A stretch of DNA of 64,000 nucleotides from Labrenzia sp. 011 (GTDB lineage: Bacteria > Pseudomonadota > Alphaproteobacteria > Rhizobiales > Stappiaceae). Below are positions 42,388 to 51,809 of the stretch, in pieces. Both the position numbers and the translations under genes were made by a program. Numbering within the stretch: the stretch's first letter is position 1; the number at the start of each line of letters is the position of its first letter. The notes beneath the pieces are model-generated. The model saw only the letters and a program-made list of their open reading frames with translations. It searched no databases and was not told where the DNA came from. The stretch is from positions 1-64,000 of the forward strand of contig NZ_QCYM01000015.1 of assembly GCF_003075075.1 (NCBI RefSeq), in the 5' to 3' direction.

Positions 42388-44243
42388 ACCAGGCCGGTCT
42401 CGACACCGCAGAAGACATCGCCGGGCGGTTTTCAACCGCACGCATTCACGGGCTTGCCGGCCGCGTGCCCACGGCGGATACGCAGTTCAATGAAACGGTG
42501 GAGCATCTGCAGCTGCTGTTCAGGGCCGGTCATCCGATCGTCGGATTCTGCGCCAGCGGCATCCTGATCCGCGCCCTGGCTCCTATCCTCTCGGACAAGC
42601 GCAGCGAGCCACCGGTGATCGCCGTTTCCGAGGACGGCTCGAGCATCGTGCCGCTGCTCGGCGGTCATCGCGGCGCCAACGAACTGGCTCGTCTGCTGGC
42701 CAAGGCCCTTGGCGGTCATGCGGCGATCACCACGGCGGGCGACACCAAACTGGGCATCGCCCTCGACGCCCCGCCGAAGGGCTGGCGTCTTGCGAACCCG
42801 GACGACGCCAAACCGGTGATGGCCGAACTGCTTTCCGGTGCGACCGTGCGCATCGAGGGCAAGGCGGACTGGCTGCAAGCGGCCAGGCTCGTTCAGTCCG
42901 AGGATGCCGCCATCACGCTTACCGTGACGGAACAGCCCGTGGAGGGCAGCCCGACACGGCTCGTCTACCACCCGCTGAAATATGCGGTCGGGGTGGGTTG
43001 CGCCCGCGGATGCTCCCCAGAGGAACTGATCGGTCTGGTGGACCAGAATCTCGCCGCCGAGAATATCGCCAGGGGTGCCGTCGCCTGCGTCGCATCCATC
43101 GACCTGAAGGCCGACGAAGCTGCCGTCACCGCGCTGGCGGAGCATCTGGGCGTGCCGTTGCGGGTCTTTTCGGCCATCGAGCTGCAACGCGAGACGCCCC
43201 GGCTGAAAAACCCGTCCAACGTGGTTTTCGCCGAAGTCGGCTGCCATGGTGTGTCGGAAGGCGCTGCCCTGGCAGCCTCCGGTGCCTTCGGCACGCTTAC
43301 TGTGGAAAAGCAGAAGACCGACAACGCCACCTGCGCGATTGCGCGCTCGCCCAATTTCATCGATCCGGAACAGACCGGCCGCGCGCGCGGACATCTGTCG
43401 GTCATCGGCATCGGGCCGGGCAAGGACGACTGGCGCACGCCGGAGGCCACACAGCTGCTCGCCGAAGCAACGGATGTGGTCGGCTACTCGCTTTATCTGG
43501 ATCTTGTGGAGAGCCACATCAGCGGCAAGACGCTGCACAACTTTCCGCTCGGCGCGGAAGAGGACCGGGTCCGCTTTGCCCTCGAGGAAGCGGGCAAGGG
43601 CAAGAATGTCGCCCTGATTTCCTCCGGGGACGCCGGCATCTATGCGATGGGGACACTGGTTTACGAACTGCTCCATCGCGAAGAGGCATTCGGCGGCGTA
43701 TCGGATGCGGCCAAACGTGTCAGCATCACCAATGCGCCGGGAATTTCCGCCCTGCAGGCCTGTTCGGCCCGCATCGGCGCACCGCTCGGTCATGATTTCT
43801 GCGCCATTTCCCTCTCCGATCTCCTGACGCCCTGGGAAGTGATCGAAAAGAGGCTCCAGGCCGCCGCCGAAGGGGATTTCGTCATCGCCTTCTACAATCC
43901 GGTGTCCAGACGCCGCCGGACCCAGCTCGCGGAGGCCAGAGAAATCCTGCTGCAGCACCGTTCGGCAGCTACACCTGTCATTCTCGGCGTCAATCTGGGG
44001 CGGCCGGAAGAGACCGTACGCGTGACAACCCTGGAAGCGCTCAAGGTCGATGACGTCGACATGCTGACCACGGTTCTCGTCGGGTCTTCGAACACCAGAA
44101 CCGTGATGAAGGGCGACGGCAAACCCTTCGTCTATACGCCGCGCGGCTATGCCAAGCGCATCGACGCTCCGAAAGCCCGGCAGGACGACACGGCTCAACC
44201 AGCGAACCGCAACGAACCCCAGACACCGGAAGGCACAGAATGA
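42357..44243 (+). CDS. cobJ: CbiG-CobJ fusion: cobalt-precorrin-5A hydrolase and precorrin-3B C17-methyltransferase
   Basis: A 628-residue two-domain protein. Residues 1-335 are CbiG: GFCASGILIRALAPIL, the PLLGGHRGANELARLLA motif and VGVGCARGCSPEEL. Residues 346-595 are CobJ: VIGIGPGKDDWRTPEA, ISSGDAGIYAMG and FYNPVSRRRRTQLAEAREIL. CbiG opens the delta-lactone in the cobalt-early route and replaces the oxygen-dependent CobG. GTG 42357 has GGGAGAAG upstream. Fusions of this kind occur in many Alphaproteobacteria. Confidence 0.93.
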   Translation: MDASPILFVLNQAGLDTAEDIAGRFSTARIHGLAGRVPTADTQFNETVEHLQLLFRAGHPIVGFCASGILIRALAPILSDKRSEPPVIAVSEDGSSIVPLLGGHRGANELARLLAKALGGHAAITTAGDTKLGIALDAPPKGWRLANPDDAKPVMAELLSGATVRIEGKADWLQAARLVQSEDAAITLTVTEQPVEGSPTRLVYHPLKYAVGVGCARGCSPEELIGLVDQNLAAENIARGAVACVASIDLKADEAAVTALAEHLGVPLRVFSAIELQRETPRLKNPSNVVFAEVGCHGVSEGAALAASGAFGTLTVEKQKTDNATCAIARSPNFIDPEQTGRARGHLSVIGIGPGKDDWRTPEATQLLAEATDVVGYSLYLDLVESHISGKTLHNFPLGAEEDRVRFALEEAGKGKNVALISSGDAGIYAMGTLVYELLHREEAFGGVSDAAKRVSITNAPGISALQACSARIGAPLGHDFCAISLSDLLTPWEVIEKRLQAAAEGDFVIAFYNPVSRRRRTQLAEAREILLQHRSAATPVILGVNLGRPEETVRVTTLEALKVDDVDMLTTVLVGSSNTRTVMKGDGKPFVYTPRGYAKRIDAPKARQDDTAQPANRNEPQTPEGTE

Positions 44244-45013
44244 CCGTTCATTTCATCGGCGCGGGGCCTGGCGACCCGGATCTCATCACGGTGCGCGGCC
44301 TGCGGCTGATCCAGTCCTGCCCCGTCTGCCTGTATGCCGGCTCCCTGGTGCCGGAACAGATCGTCGCCGCGGCCCCGGACGGCGCCCGCGTGATCGATAC
44401 CGCGCCGATGACCCTGGACGAGATCATCGCCGAAATCGAAACCGCCCACGCCAAGGGACAGGATGTCGCCCGTGTCCATTCGGGCGACCCGTCCATCTAT
44501 GGCGCCACGGCGGAACAGATGCGCCGGCTTGATGCGCTGGAAATCGATTATGACGTCACCCCCGGCGTGCCGGCCTTCGCAGCGGCGGCCGCCGCGCTCA
44601 AGACCGAGCTCACCATTCCGGAAGTGGCCCAGACGATCATTGTCACCCGCACCGCGATGCAGTCCTCGGCCATGCCCAACAACGAGGATCTGGACACGCT
44701 CGGCAAAAGCGGCGCGACGCTGGCCATTCACCTGTCGATCCGCAACCTGCGCGAGGTCGAACGCCAGCTCGTGCCCCATTACGGTCCCGACTGCCCGGTG
44801 ATTGTCGCCTATCGCGTCGGCTGGCCGGACCAGGCCTTCATCCACGGCACGCTTTCAACCATTGCCGGCCAGGTCCGCGCCGCAAAGATCACCCGCACGG
44901 CGCTGGTCTTTGTCGGCCATGCGCTCAAACCGGGAGAGGATTTCCGCGACAGCGCGCTTTACGACGCCGATCACGTGCATGTGCTGCGCCCGAAGAAGAA
45001 GGGGAAGGGCTGA
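44240..45013 (+). CDS. cobM: Precorrin-4 C11-methyltransferase CobM/CbiF
   Basis: A 257-residue tetrapyrrole methylase with HFIGAGPGDPDLITVRG, VHSGDPSIYGATAEQM and VTPGVPAFAAAAAAL, plus the CobM-type RTAMQSSAMPNNEDL. It overlaps the CbiG-CobJ stop (ATGA). It methylates C-11. It is the last gene of the riboswitch-headed rightward run. Confidence 0.95.
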   Translation: MTVHFIGAGPGDPDLITVRGLRLIQSCPVCLYAGSLVPEQIVAAAPDGARVIDTAPMTLDEIIAEIETAHAKGQDVARVHSGDPSIYGATAEQMRRLDALEIDYDVTPGVPAFAAAAAALKTELTIPEVAQTIIVTRTAMQSSAMPNNEDLDTLGKSGATLAIHLSIRNLREVERQLVPHYGPDCPVIVAYRVGWPDQAFIHGTLSTIAGQVRAAKITRTALVFVGHALKPGEDFRDSALYDADHVHVLRPKKKGKG

Positions 45014-45122
45014 GATCCGGCTGGCGTCTCGGGCACCTATCATGCTCGCGGAGGCAAGCGAATTTGCATCGCAGCATCGCTTCCCCCTATCCTGACCCGA
45101 CCATCACCAGAACGAGGCAGGC

Positions 45123-45752
45123 ATGAGCGCTGAGAATCCGTTGCTGAAACAGGCAGTCTCCCTTGGAGGCGATCCTGACGCCATCCGGGATTTCTACAAG
45201 AGCTGGTCGAAAAGCTACGACAGCGACCTGCTGCTCGACATCGGCTATGTGGCGCCGCAGATCACCGCCGATGCCCTTTGCCGGCGCGTCTCCGATACGG
45301 CGCTGATCCTGGATGCCGGTTGCGGCACCGGCCTGGTGGGCCTTGAGCTCGCCAAACGCAAATCAGGCCTGACCATCGACGGCATCGATCTGACGCCGGA
45401 GATGCTGGAGGCGTCCCGGCACAAGGGGGTCTACCGCAAGCTGACCGAAGCGGACATGACCGGACAGCTCCGGAATATCGACGACAATTCCTATGATGGC
45501 GTGGTCTGTGCCGGCGTCTTCACAAACGGGCATGTGGGACCGGAGGGGATCGACGAACTTGTCCGCGTGGCAAGGCATGGCGCCCCGCTTGTTCTGACCG
45601 TGCGCGACAGTGCCTGGGAAGCGGACGGGTTCAAGGCCAGGGTCGGACAACTGGAAACGGACGGCCGGACGAAGACCCTGGAGATCGTCCACAGCCCCTA
45701 TCACACCAAGGAAGACGTCTTCTGCCAGCTCGTGGTGCTGGAGGCCGTCTAA
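45123..45752 (+). CDS. Class I SAM-dependent methyltransferase (Williams-Beuren-like)
   Basis: A 209-residue methyltransferase with DFYKSWSKSYDSDLL, SAM motif ILDAGCGTGLVGLEL and VCAGVFTNGHVGP. The pattern resembles the WBSCR27-like family. It lies 109 nt after cobM and is not overlapped, so it may have its own promoter. The last 4 nt overlap the converging cobB. A direct role in cobalamin synthesis is not indicated. Confidence 0.8.
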   Translation: MSAENPLLKQAVSLGGDPDAIRDFYKSWSKSYDSDLLLDIGYVAPQITADALCRRVSDTALILDAGCGTGLVGLELAKRKSGLTIDGIDLTPEMLEASRHKGVYRKLTEADMTGQLRNIDDNSYDGVVCAGVFTNGHVGPEGIDELVRVARHGAPLVLTVRDSAWEADGFKARVGQLETDGRTKTLEIVHSPYHTKEDVFCQLVVLEAV

Positions 45753-47089
45753 GCGGATTGCGCCCGGCCTGCGGCCGACGCGATCACATGTGCGAACGAC
45801 CCCATGACGTTGTTCCGGCGCAGTCCCATGTCGGGGCATCCGCTGCCTTCCGCATCCCCGGCGCGAAAAAGCCGGTCCGCCGCCCCTTCGCGGACGATGG
45901 ACGCATAGTGGAATTCATGCGCGGTGAGGGTCCCGCTCCACGGCAATCCGCCCAGCGGTTCAAGCCTGCGATAGCCGAGATGGCGTTTGCGGGTCTTGAA
46001 GGAGGTTTCGAGCGGCAGCAGGCCGAGCATCTGGTGGCGGGTGCCGTCACCATCGACCAGCCCGTCACCCAGAGCCATATAGCCGCCGCACTCGCCGTAG
46101 ATCAGCGTTCCGGCCGCGGCAGCGGATGTCATGCCGGCCCTGAACCGCCCGGCGGCCGACAGGCGGGCCGCGTGAAGTTCGGGATATCCGCCCGGCAGAT
46201 AAATGACATCCGCATCCGGTTCCGGAACCTCGTTGGCCAGTGGCGAGAAGAAGGAAATTCCGGCACCTTGCCGGCGCCAGAACTCCAGCAGGTGAGGATA
46301 GGCAAAGGCGAAGGCCACGTCGCGGGCAACGGCGATTTTCTGTCCCGGTGGTGGTGGAAGACACAGGTCCTCGTTTTGCGCCGGCACCAGCGCGCCCGCG
46401 ATCTCCGTCACCCGGCCGAGATCCACATGCCGCGTGCACAGGCTGGCCGCGCGATCCAGGAAGGCTTCGAGATCCGGATGCTCCCCCGCCTGGACGAGGC
46501 CCAGATGACGCTCCGGCAGGATGAGGTCATCGGAACGCGGCAACGCTCCCAGGACATTCACCCGCAAGGGCTCCAGAGCCGAGCGCAGCATCTTTTCGTG
46601 CCGGGTGCTGCCGACCCGGTTGAGAATCACGCCGGCCAGCGTGACGTCCTGTCTGAAACCGGCAAAGCCATGGACCAGAGCCGCGACGGATTGGGCCTGT
46701 CTGGCGCAATCGACGACCAGCACCACGGGCAGCCCCAGGGCCGCCGCCAGATCCGCCGCCGATCCGGTGCCGTCGGCGGCACCGTCGAACAAGCCCATCG
46801 CACCTTCGACAAGCAGAAGATCCCGGCCGTGCGCCTGGCGGGCGGCAAGGCCGCGCAGCGTTGTGCCGGACATCGCCCAGGCATCGAGATTGATACAGGC
46901 GCTTCCGCTGGCGGCCGCGTGAAATTTCGGGTCGATGTAATCCGGTCCGGACTTGGCGGAGACGACGGACCGGCCGGCGTTTTTCAGCGCCCGCAGGAGA
47001 GCCAGCGTCAGCGTCGTCTTGCCGGCTCCCGAGGAAGGCGCGGCAATCAGCAGGCCTTTTGCTCCATTGATGTTGGGGCTATCCGGCAT
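45749..47089 (-). CDS. cobB: Cobyrinate a,c-diamide synthase CobB/CbiA
   Basis: A 446-residue amidotransferase. It has the N-terminal ATP site APSSGAGKTTLTLALLRAL, the SGPDYIDPKFH motif, and a C-terminal GATase domain with YGECGGYMALG (nucleophile Cys) and LTAHEFHYA. ATG 47089 overlaps CobA by 11 nt. The longer upstream frame is not coding. It amidates side chains a and c; in the cobalt-early path this is CbiA. Confidence 0.94.
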   Translation of the reverse strand: MPDSPNINGAKGLLIAAPSSGAGKTTLTLALLRALKNAGRSVVSAKSGPDYIDPKFHAAASGSACINLDAWAMSGTTLRGLAARQAHGRDLLLVEGAMGLFDGAADGTGSAADLAAALGLPVVLVVDCARQAQSVAALVHGFAGFRQDVTLAGVILNRVGSTRHEKMLRSALEPLRVNVLGALPRSDDLILPERHLGLVQAGEHPDLEAFLDRAASLCTRHVDLGRVTEIAGALVPAQNEDLCLPPPPGQKIAVARDVAFAFAYPHLLEFWRRQGAGISFFSPLANEVPEPDADVIYLPGGYPELHAARLSAAGRFRAGMTSAAAAGTLIYGECGGYMALGDGLVDGDGTRHQMLGLLPLETSFKTRKRHLGYRRLEPLGGLPWSGTLTAHEFHYASIVREGAADRLFRAGDAEGSGCPDMGLRRNNVMGSFAHVIASAAGRAQSA

Positions 47090-47945
47090 CAGCCGTCTGC
47101 CGGTCGGCCCGAAGTCCGAGCGGATCGGAGACCAGCGGCTTGCCCGAGAGCGCACCGAGCCAGTCGAGCCCGCTGCGCAGGCGGACGACTTCGCCGACAC
47201 ACACCACTGCGGGCGGCTCGATGTTCGCCGCGGCGGCGTCAGCGAAACAGCGGCCAAGGGTCGTCTCCAGAACCTGTTGGCCGGCCAGGGAGGCGTTACA
47301 CACGATGCCCACAGGCTCATCCACAGACCGTCCACCGGCAATCAGTTTGCCGGCTATGGTTTCCAGATGTTTCATCGCCATGTACATGACGATCACCGGC
47401 GATCCCCTGGCAATGCCCTCCCAGTTGACCGCGTCCGGTGTCAGGCCCGTCTGGTCATGGCCGGTGAGAAAGGTGACCGCCTGGTTGCAATCCCGGTGGG
47501 TTGCCGGAATGCCCGCGTAGGCCAGCCCGCCGATACCGGCGGTGATTCCCGGTATGACCCGGAACGGAACACCGGCCTCCACGAGGCCCAGCGCTTCCTC
47601 CCCGCCCCTGCCGAAGACGAAGGGGTCGCCGCCCTTGAGACGCAGGACCCTTTTGCCCGCCTTGGCATAGTCGATCAGCTTGAGCGTGATGTCGCGCTGT
47701 TTCGGGCTCGGCTTGCCACCCCGTTTTCCCGCATAGTCGGTCTCCGCACCGGACCTGGCCCAGTCGAGGATGCTCCGGTCGACCAGTGCGTCATAGACAA
47801 TCACATCCGCTTGCCGCAGGCCGTTGAGGGCGTGCAGGGTCAGAAGCCCCGGGTCACCCGGGCCTGCGCCAGCGAGCCACACCCAGCCGGGCTCGAATTC
47901 AGGCAGGCCACCGGGCAGACTGATATCGGTATCTGTGCCGTTCAT
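47079..47945 (-). CDS. cobA: Uroporphyrinogen-III C-methyltransferase CobA
   Basis: A 288-residue SUMT. Motifs: [52 protein letters not shown] and GIPATHRD, all diagnostic. It makes precorrin-2. It heads a leftward cobA-cobB pair and is divergent from cbiD by a 110-nt gap. No CysG-like dehydrogenase/chelatase domain is fused. Confidence 0.95.
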   Translation of the reverse strand: MNGTDTDISLPGGLPEFEPGWVWLAGAGPGDPGLLTLHALNGLRQADVIVYDALVDRSILDWARSGAETDYAGKRGGKPSPKQRDITLKLIDYAKAGKRVLRLKGGDPFVFGRGGEEALGLVEAGVPFRVIPGITAGIGGLAYAGIPATHRDCNQAVTFLTGHDQTGLTPDAVNWEGIARGSPVIVMYMAMKHLETIAGKLIAGGRSVDEPVGIVCNASLAGQQVLETTLGRCFADAAAANIEPPAVVCVGEVVRLRSGLDWLGALSGKPLVSDPLGLRADRQTADAG

Positions 47946-48055
47946 GTGTCCTGTTTACCCGGCGCAGCGGCCAGCGCCAAGCGATTCCGCGCTGCGGAAC
48001 ACAGTGAAAACGACATTTCAGCGCAAAGGCGCGCGACATTCGCTATAGAGGGATC

Positions 48056-49162
48056 ATGTCGATTGTTGAGCCAAAAGAACTCCGGCGTGGATGGACGACG
48101 GGCGCCTGCGCGACTGCGGCGGCTAAGGCCGCCTATACCGCGCTTCTGACCGGCGTCTTTCCCGATCCCGTGGACATCACCCTGCCGAAGGGCGGAACCG
48201 CGGCCTTCGTGCTGACCCGCCACAACCATATGCAGGACCACGCCTCGGCCACGATCACCAAGGATGCCGGCGACGACCCGGATGTCACCCATGGCGCCCT
48301 CATCACCTCGACTGTCCGTCTGCTGCGCAAGGGCGAGGGCGTGCGCTTCAAGGCGGGAGAGGGCGTCGGCACGGTCACCCTTCCCGGATTGCCGATACCG
48401 CCCGGTGACCCCGCGATCAATCCGGTGCCGCGCCGGATGCTCCAGACGGCGATCGACGAGGTCGCCTGCCTCCATCACGCTTCCGGCGACGTTGAGATCG
48501 AGGTTTCCATCGCAGGGGGGGCCGCGCTGGCCCTGAAGACAATGAACCCGCGTCTCGGCATCGTCGGCGGTCTGTCCGTGCTGGGGACCACGGGTATCGT
48601 GCGGCCGTTCTCCTGCGCCTCCTGGATCGCCTCGATCCATCGGGGCGTCGATGTCGCCCGGGCCATCGGCCTGACCCATGTCGCCGGAGCGACGGGGGCT
48701 TCGTCGGAAGACGCCATCCGCGCCCGCTACGATCTTGAGGAGCCTGCCTATCTGGACATGGGCGACTTCGCCGGCGGCCTCCTGAAATACCTGCGCCATC
48801 ATCCGATCGACAAACTGACCCTTGCCGGCGGATTCGCCAAACTGTCCAAACTGGCCCAGGGCGCGCTGGATCTTCATTCCGCCCGCAGTTCCGTCGATTT
48901 CTCCTTTCTTCAGGACCTGCTGAAAGATTGCGATGCCCCGGCGGCGATGATTTCGGCGGCAGAATCCGCCAACACGGCAAAGGAAGTGCTCGACCGGGCA
49001 CTTGAAGGCGGGCTGGGGCTCGGCCTCAGCACGGCACTGGCCCGGCGCACGAAAGAGGCGGTCCGCCGGATTCTCAAGGATGCTCCCGTCGCGGTGGAGA
49101 TCCTGGTGACGGACCGGGAGGGCAAGGTGCTGGGGGAATGCGGTTTTGATGATGGCAACTGA
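48056..49162 (+). CDS. cbiD: Cobalt-precorrin-5B C1-methyltransferase CbiD
   Basis: A 368-residue protein. The family start LRRGWTTGACATAAAKAA is clear, along with VVGGLSVLGTTGIVRPFSC. It methylates C-1 in the cobalt-early pathway, replacing CobF of the aerobic route. It is divergent from cobA and overlaps cobK by 14 nt (its stop is at 49160-49162, the cobK ATG at 49149). Confidence 0.95.
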   Translation: MSIVEPKELRRGWTTGACATAAAKAAYTALLTGVFPDPVDITLPKGGTAAFVLTRHNHMQDHASATITKDAGDDPDVTHGALITSTVRLLRKGEGVRFKAGEGVGTVTLPGLPIPPGDPAINPVPRRMLQTAIDEVACLHHASGDVEIEVSIAGGAALALKTMNPRLGIVGGLSVLGTTGIVRPFSCASWIASIHRGVDVARAIGLTHVAGATGASSEDAIRARYDLEEPAYLDMGDFAGGLLKYLRHHPIDKLTLAGGFAKLSKLAQGALDLHSARSSVDFSFLQDLLKDCDAPAAMISAAESANTAKEVLDRALEGGLGLGLSTALARRTKEAVRRILKDAPVAVEILVTDREGKVLGECGFDDGN

Positions 49163-49901
49163 CCATATCCTCCTGCTTGCAGGCACCCGGGAGGCGCGTC
49201 TGCTTGCCGGCGACCTGGCGAAGTCCTTCCCGACGGCGCGCATCACGGCCTCCTATGCCGGTGCGGTAAGCGACCTGTCCGACCCTGGCGTGCCGGTGCG
49301 GGTCGGCGGCTTCGGCGGTGCCGAGGGCCTGGCAGCCTATCTGGCCGCGGAAACGGTTTCGGTGATGATCGACGCCACCCATCCCTTCGCCGCGCAGATA
49401 AGCCGCAATGCGGTCGCGGCGGCGGCCTCCACCGGCATTCCCCTGTTCCGGTTGGAGCGCCAGGAATGGGCGCCGGTCGACGGGGACAACTGGAAGACCG
49501 TCGCCTCCCTGGAAAATGCTGCCGCGGTCCTGCCGTCCGATGCCCGCGCCTTTCTGGCGATCGGCCGGAAGGACATCGCATGCTTCACGCAGCGAACGGA
49601 TCTGCATGCGGTTGCCCGCATGATCGAACCGCCCGAGGCCAAGCTGCCGGATCACTGGGAGCTGATCCTGTCCCGCCCGCCGAAGACGGTGGACGAGGAA
49701 ATCGCACTCTTCAGGGACCGGCAGATCACCCATGTCGTCACCAAGAACAGCGGCGGCAAGCGCTCCAGCGCCAAGATCAGGGCGGCCAGGCATCTCGGCC
49801 TGCCGGTCGTCATGGTCCGGCGCCCCGACCTGCCGGAGGCCGCGACCTTCAGCGCCCCACCGGACCTGCTGTTGGCGGTCCGGCGGGCAATGGCCTTCTA
49901 G
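49149..49901 (+). CDS. cobK: Precorrin-6A reductase CobK/CbiJ
   Basis: A 250-residue reductase with the start ILLLAGTREARLLA, MIDATHPFAAQISRNA and VVTKNSGGKRSSAKI. It uses NADPH to reduce the ring. ATG 49149 and ATG 49152 are adjacent; the TTG at 49146 is less likely. GGGGGA precedes the start, inside cbiD. It ends 16 nt from the converging hydrolase. Confidence 0.93.
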   Translation: MMATDHILLLAGTREARLLAGDLAKSFPTARITASYAGAVSDLSDPGVPVRVGGFGGAEGLAAYLAAETVSVMIDATHPFAAQISRNAVAAAASTGIPLFRLERQEWAPVDGDNWKTVASLENAAAVLPSDARAFLAIGRKDIACFTQRTDLHAVARMIEPPEAKLPDHWELILSRPPKTVDEEIALFRDRQITHVVTKNSGGKRSSAKIRAARHLGLPVVMVRRPDLPEAATFSAPPDLLLAVRRAMAF

Positions 49902-49917
49902 AATGTGAGGTCGTCGT

Positions 49918-51726
49918 TCAGGCGGAGGCGCTGTCCGCCCCGGCCAGGGCCAGGGCTTCCTCCTCGACGATCCTGAACAGTTTTTCCCGGGCAGGTCCCG
50001 GCGTCAGATTGTGGTCGGCATTCGCAATAAAATGCAGCCTGGTGTTCGGAAAGGCCGCAAGTCCCTCCGCATCGTCGCCGAAATTGATCAGAAATGTTTC
50101 CATCGCCTCGTCGCCTTCGGAATAGACGATGGTCATCCGGGTTCCCCTGTCGGCCAGCTTGCGGAACGCCTGATGAACCTTGCGGTTCCGCCGGACAACC
50201 TTCGGTAACCAGGGGCACAGTTTTCCCGGATATTGCACCGCTCGGTCCAGCATGCGCACGGCGATGTTCACCGCCGCCGCCTTCAGGTCGATCCGCCCGT
50301 CACGAATGCGGGCCATCAGGCCCGGTTCCGTGAATTTGGTCCAGTATTCCTTCAGCGGATGCGGCAAACCGATGAAGCGCCAGTGGAAGCCATACGGATT
50401 GATGGAGATGCACCCTTTCCAGCGCGCATCATGAAGGGCTGCCCGGAACGCCGTATAGGCTCCGCTGCACCTGCCGAGCACCATGGCCTTCTCGGCAAGA
50501 CCGCGCGAGCAGAGCATCTCCCAGGCCTCCTCGGCATCTTCAATCTGGCTGTCATCGTAGAGCACCTGAAGCTTGCGCCTGGGAACCGGAGGACTGTCCC
50601 CGATGCCCGCACCGTCGAAGCGCAGCGTCGCAACGCCCTTTTCGGCCAGCCTGCGCGCCAGCTGGACATTCATCCGGCCCCAGCCGATCTGATAGTCGTA
50701 GGAGGTCGAGAGGATCACCACCGTCACGCCGCTGAAACGGCCGGCCGGCTCGCAAAGGGTGCCGGCAAGCCGGTGGTTTTCACCGAAGCGAAGCGGTGTT
50801 TCGCTGAAATGTTCGCCGACAAGCGGGACAACTTCCGGCGTCTTGGCGGGCCTGGCTGCATGTGCGTGCCATCCGGGCAGGGATTTCAGCCATGCGACGA
50901 GATCGTCAGCGAAGGCAACGGGCAGCACCGGAGGCGACGCATCGGTCAGCAAGACGCCATAATCCCGGTAGACCGTGTTCTTGAGAGCGCAGCCCGCCGA
51001 ACCGAATTTTTCCATCAACGCCGGATCGGCCCCCGCCTCCGGCCGGGACGCCAGCAGCACGGGTATCTGCAGCCGGAAATCCCCTTCAAGGGCATTGAAG
51101 CTCCTGAGATCCGAGGCCACGGACTCCGGCATGGCGATCCCGGCTAGCGAGCCCGGCGTGCTGTCGCGCTCTTCCGGTTGCAGGCCGAGGCCGTCGTCGA
51201 CAAACCTGGACCAGAGCTTCAGCTCCCTCAGATATCCCCGCCCCTTGAAGACCGGGGCAAGCAGTGCCAGCGCGGAAATGTCCCCGGCCCGGGCCGCGAA
51301 CTCGCACGCCAGCCCGGCGCCCAGTCCCTGGCCAATGACCACGATCCGTTTAACCCCGGAAAGCGCCCGCAACTCGTCCGCCGAGCGTTCGATGGCATAA
51401 CGCCACGAATCGAGGCCGCCGCCGGCCGGATCATCTAGGGCGTTCGCCGTCCCGGGATAATCGAACCTCAGGCTGGCAATGCCATTTGCCGCGAAGCGCT
51501 CGGCCAGATACCGGAAGAATTGCCGGGTAAGAAACTCCTCCAGACCCCAGGGCCGGAGAAAAAGCACCGCAAGGTCTTTCGGCTCTGCCTCGCCGCAAGC
51601 GGCGGAGAAATGACCGGCCAGATTTGCGTAGACGACCGGCCGGGCAGCCGAAAGTCCGGCATCCTCCCGCCCATCAACGGCAGCCGCCACGTTGTCATCC
51701 TTTTGCCCGGTGTTCCGCATGTGCAT
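49918..51726 (-). CDS. Tandem alpha/beta-hydrolase protein of the exopolysaccharide locus
   Basis: A 602-residue protein with two alpha/beta-hydrolase domains. The first (about 30-285) has GQGLG at residues 132-136, where the nucleophile Ser is Gly134, so it is probably non-catalytic. The second (about 305-595) has GRCSG at 418-422 with Cys420 at the nucleophile position, and Asp539 and His572 (NADHN) in the usual places for a triad. No signal peptide is seen, so it is likely cytoplasmic. It lies 83 nt downstream of the flippase and belongs to that leftward operon. It could act on acyl substituents of the polymer, but no substrate can be assigned. Confidence 0.8.
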   Translation of the reverse strand: MHMRNTGQKDDNVAAAVDGREDAGLSAARPVVYANLAGHFSAACGEAEPKDLAVLFLRPWGLEEFLTRQFFRYLAERFAANGIASLRFDYPGTANALDDPAGGGLDSWRYAIERSADELRALSGVKRIVVIGQGLGAGLACEFAARAGDISALALLAPVFKGRGYLRELKLWSRFVDDGLGLQPEERDSTPGSLAGIAMPESVASDLRSFNALEGDFRLQIPVLLASRPEAGADPALMEKFGSAGCALKNTVYRDYGVLLTDASPPVLPVAFADDLVAWLKSLPGWHAHAARPAKTPEVVPLVGEHFSETPLRFGENHRLAGTLCEPAGRFSGVTVVILSTSYDYQIGWGRMNVQLARRLAEKGVATLRFDGAGIGDSPPVPRRKLQVLYDDSQIEDAEEAWEMLCSRGLAEKAMVLGRCSGAYTAFRAALHDARWKGCISINPYGFHWRFIGLPHPLKEYWTKFTEPGLMARIRDGRIDLKAAAVNIAVRMLDRAVQYPGKLCPWLPKVVRRNRKVHQAFRKLADRGTRMTIVYSEGDEAMETFLINFGDDAEGLAAFPNTRLHFIANADHNLTPGPAREKLFRIVEEEALALAGADSASA

Positions 51727-51809
51727 CGTTCACCATATTTCAGGTCTTTCCAGAACGGGAAGCTAACAACAACGGCAGTTAACAGGGCCCTATCCGGCAA
51801 GTGTCCCGA

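Noticed and set aside
45758-47389. 543-codon plus-strand frame opposite cobB
   Set aside because: Antisense shadow of CobB, which has all amidotransferase motifs.
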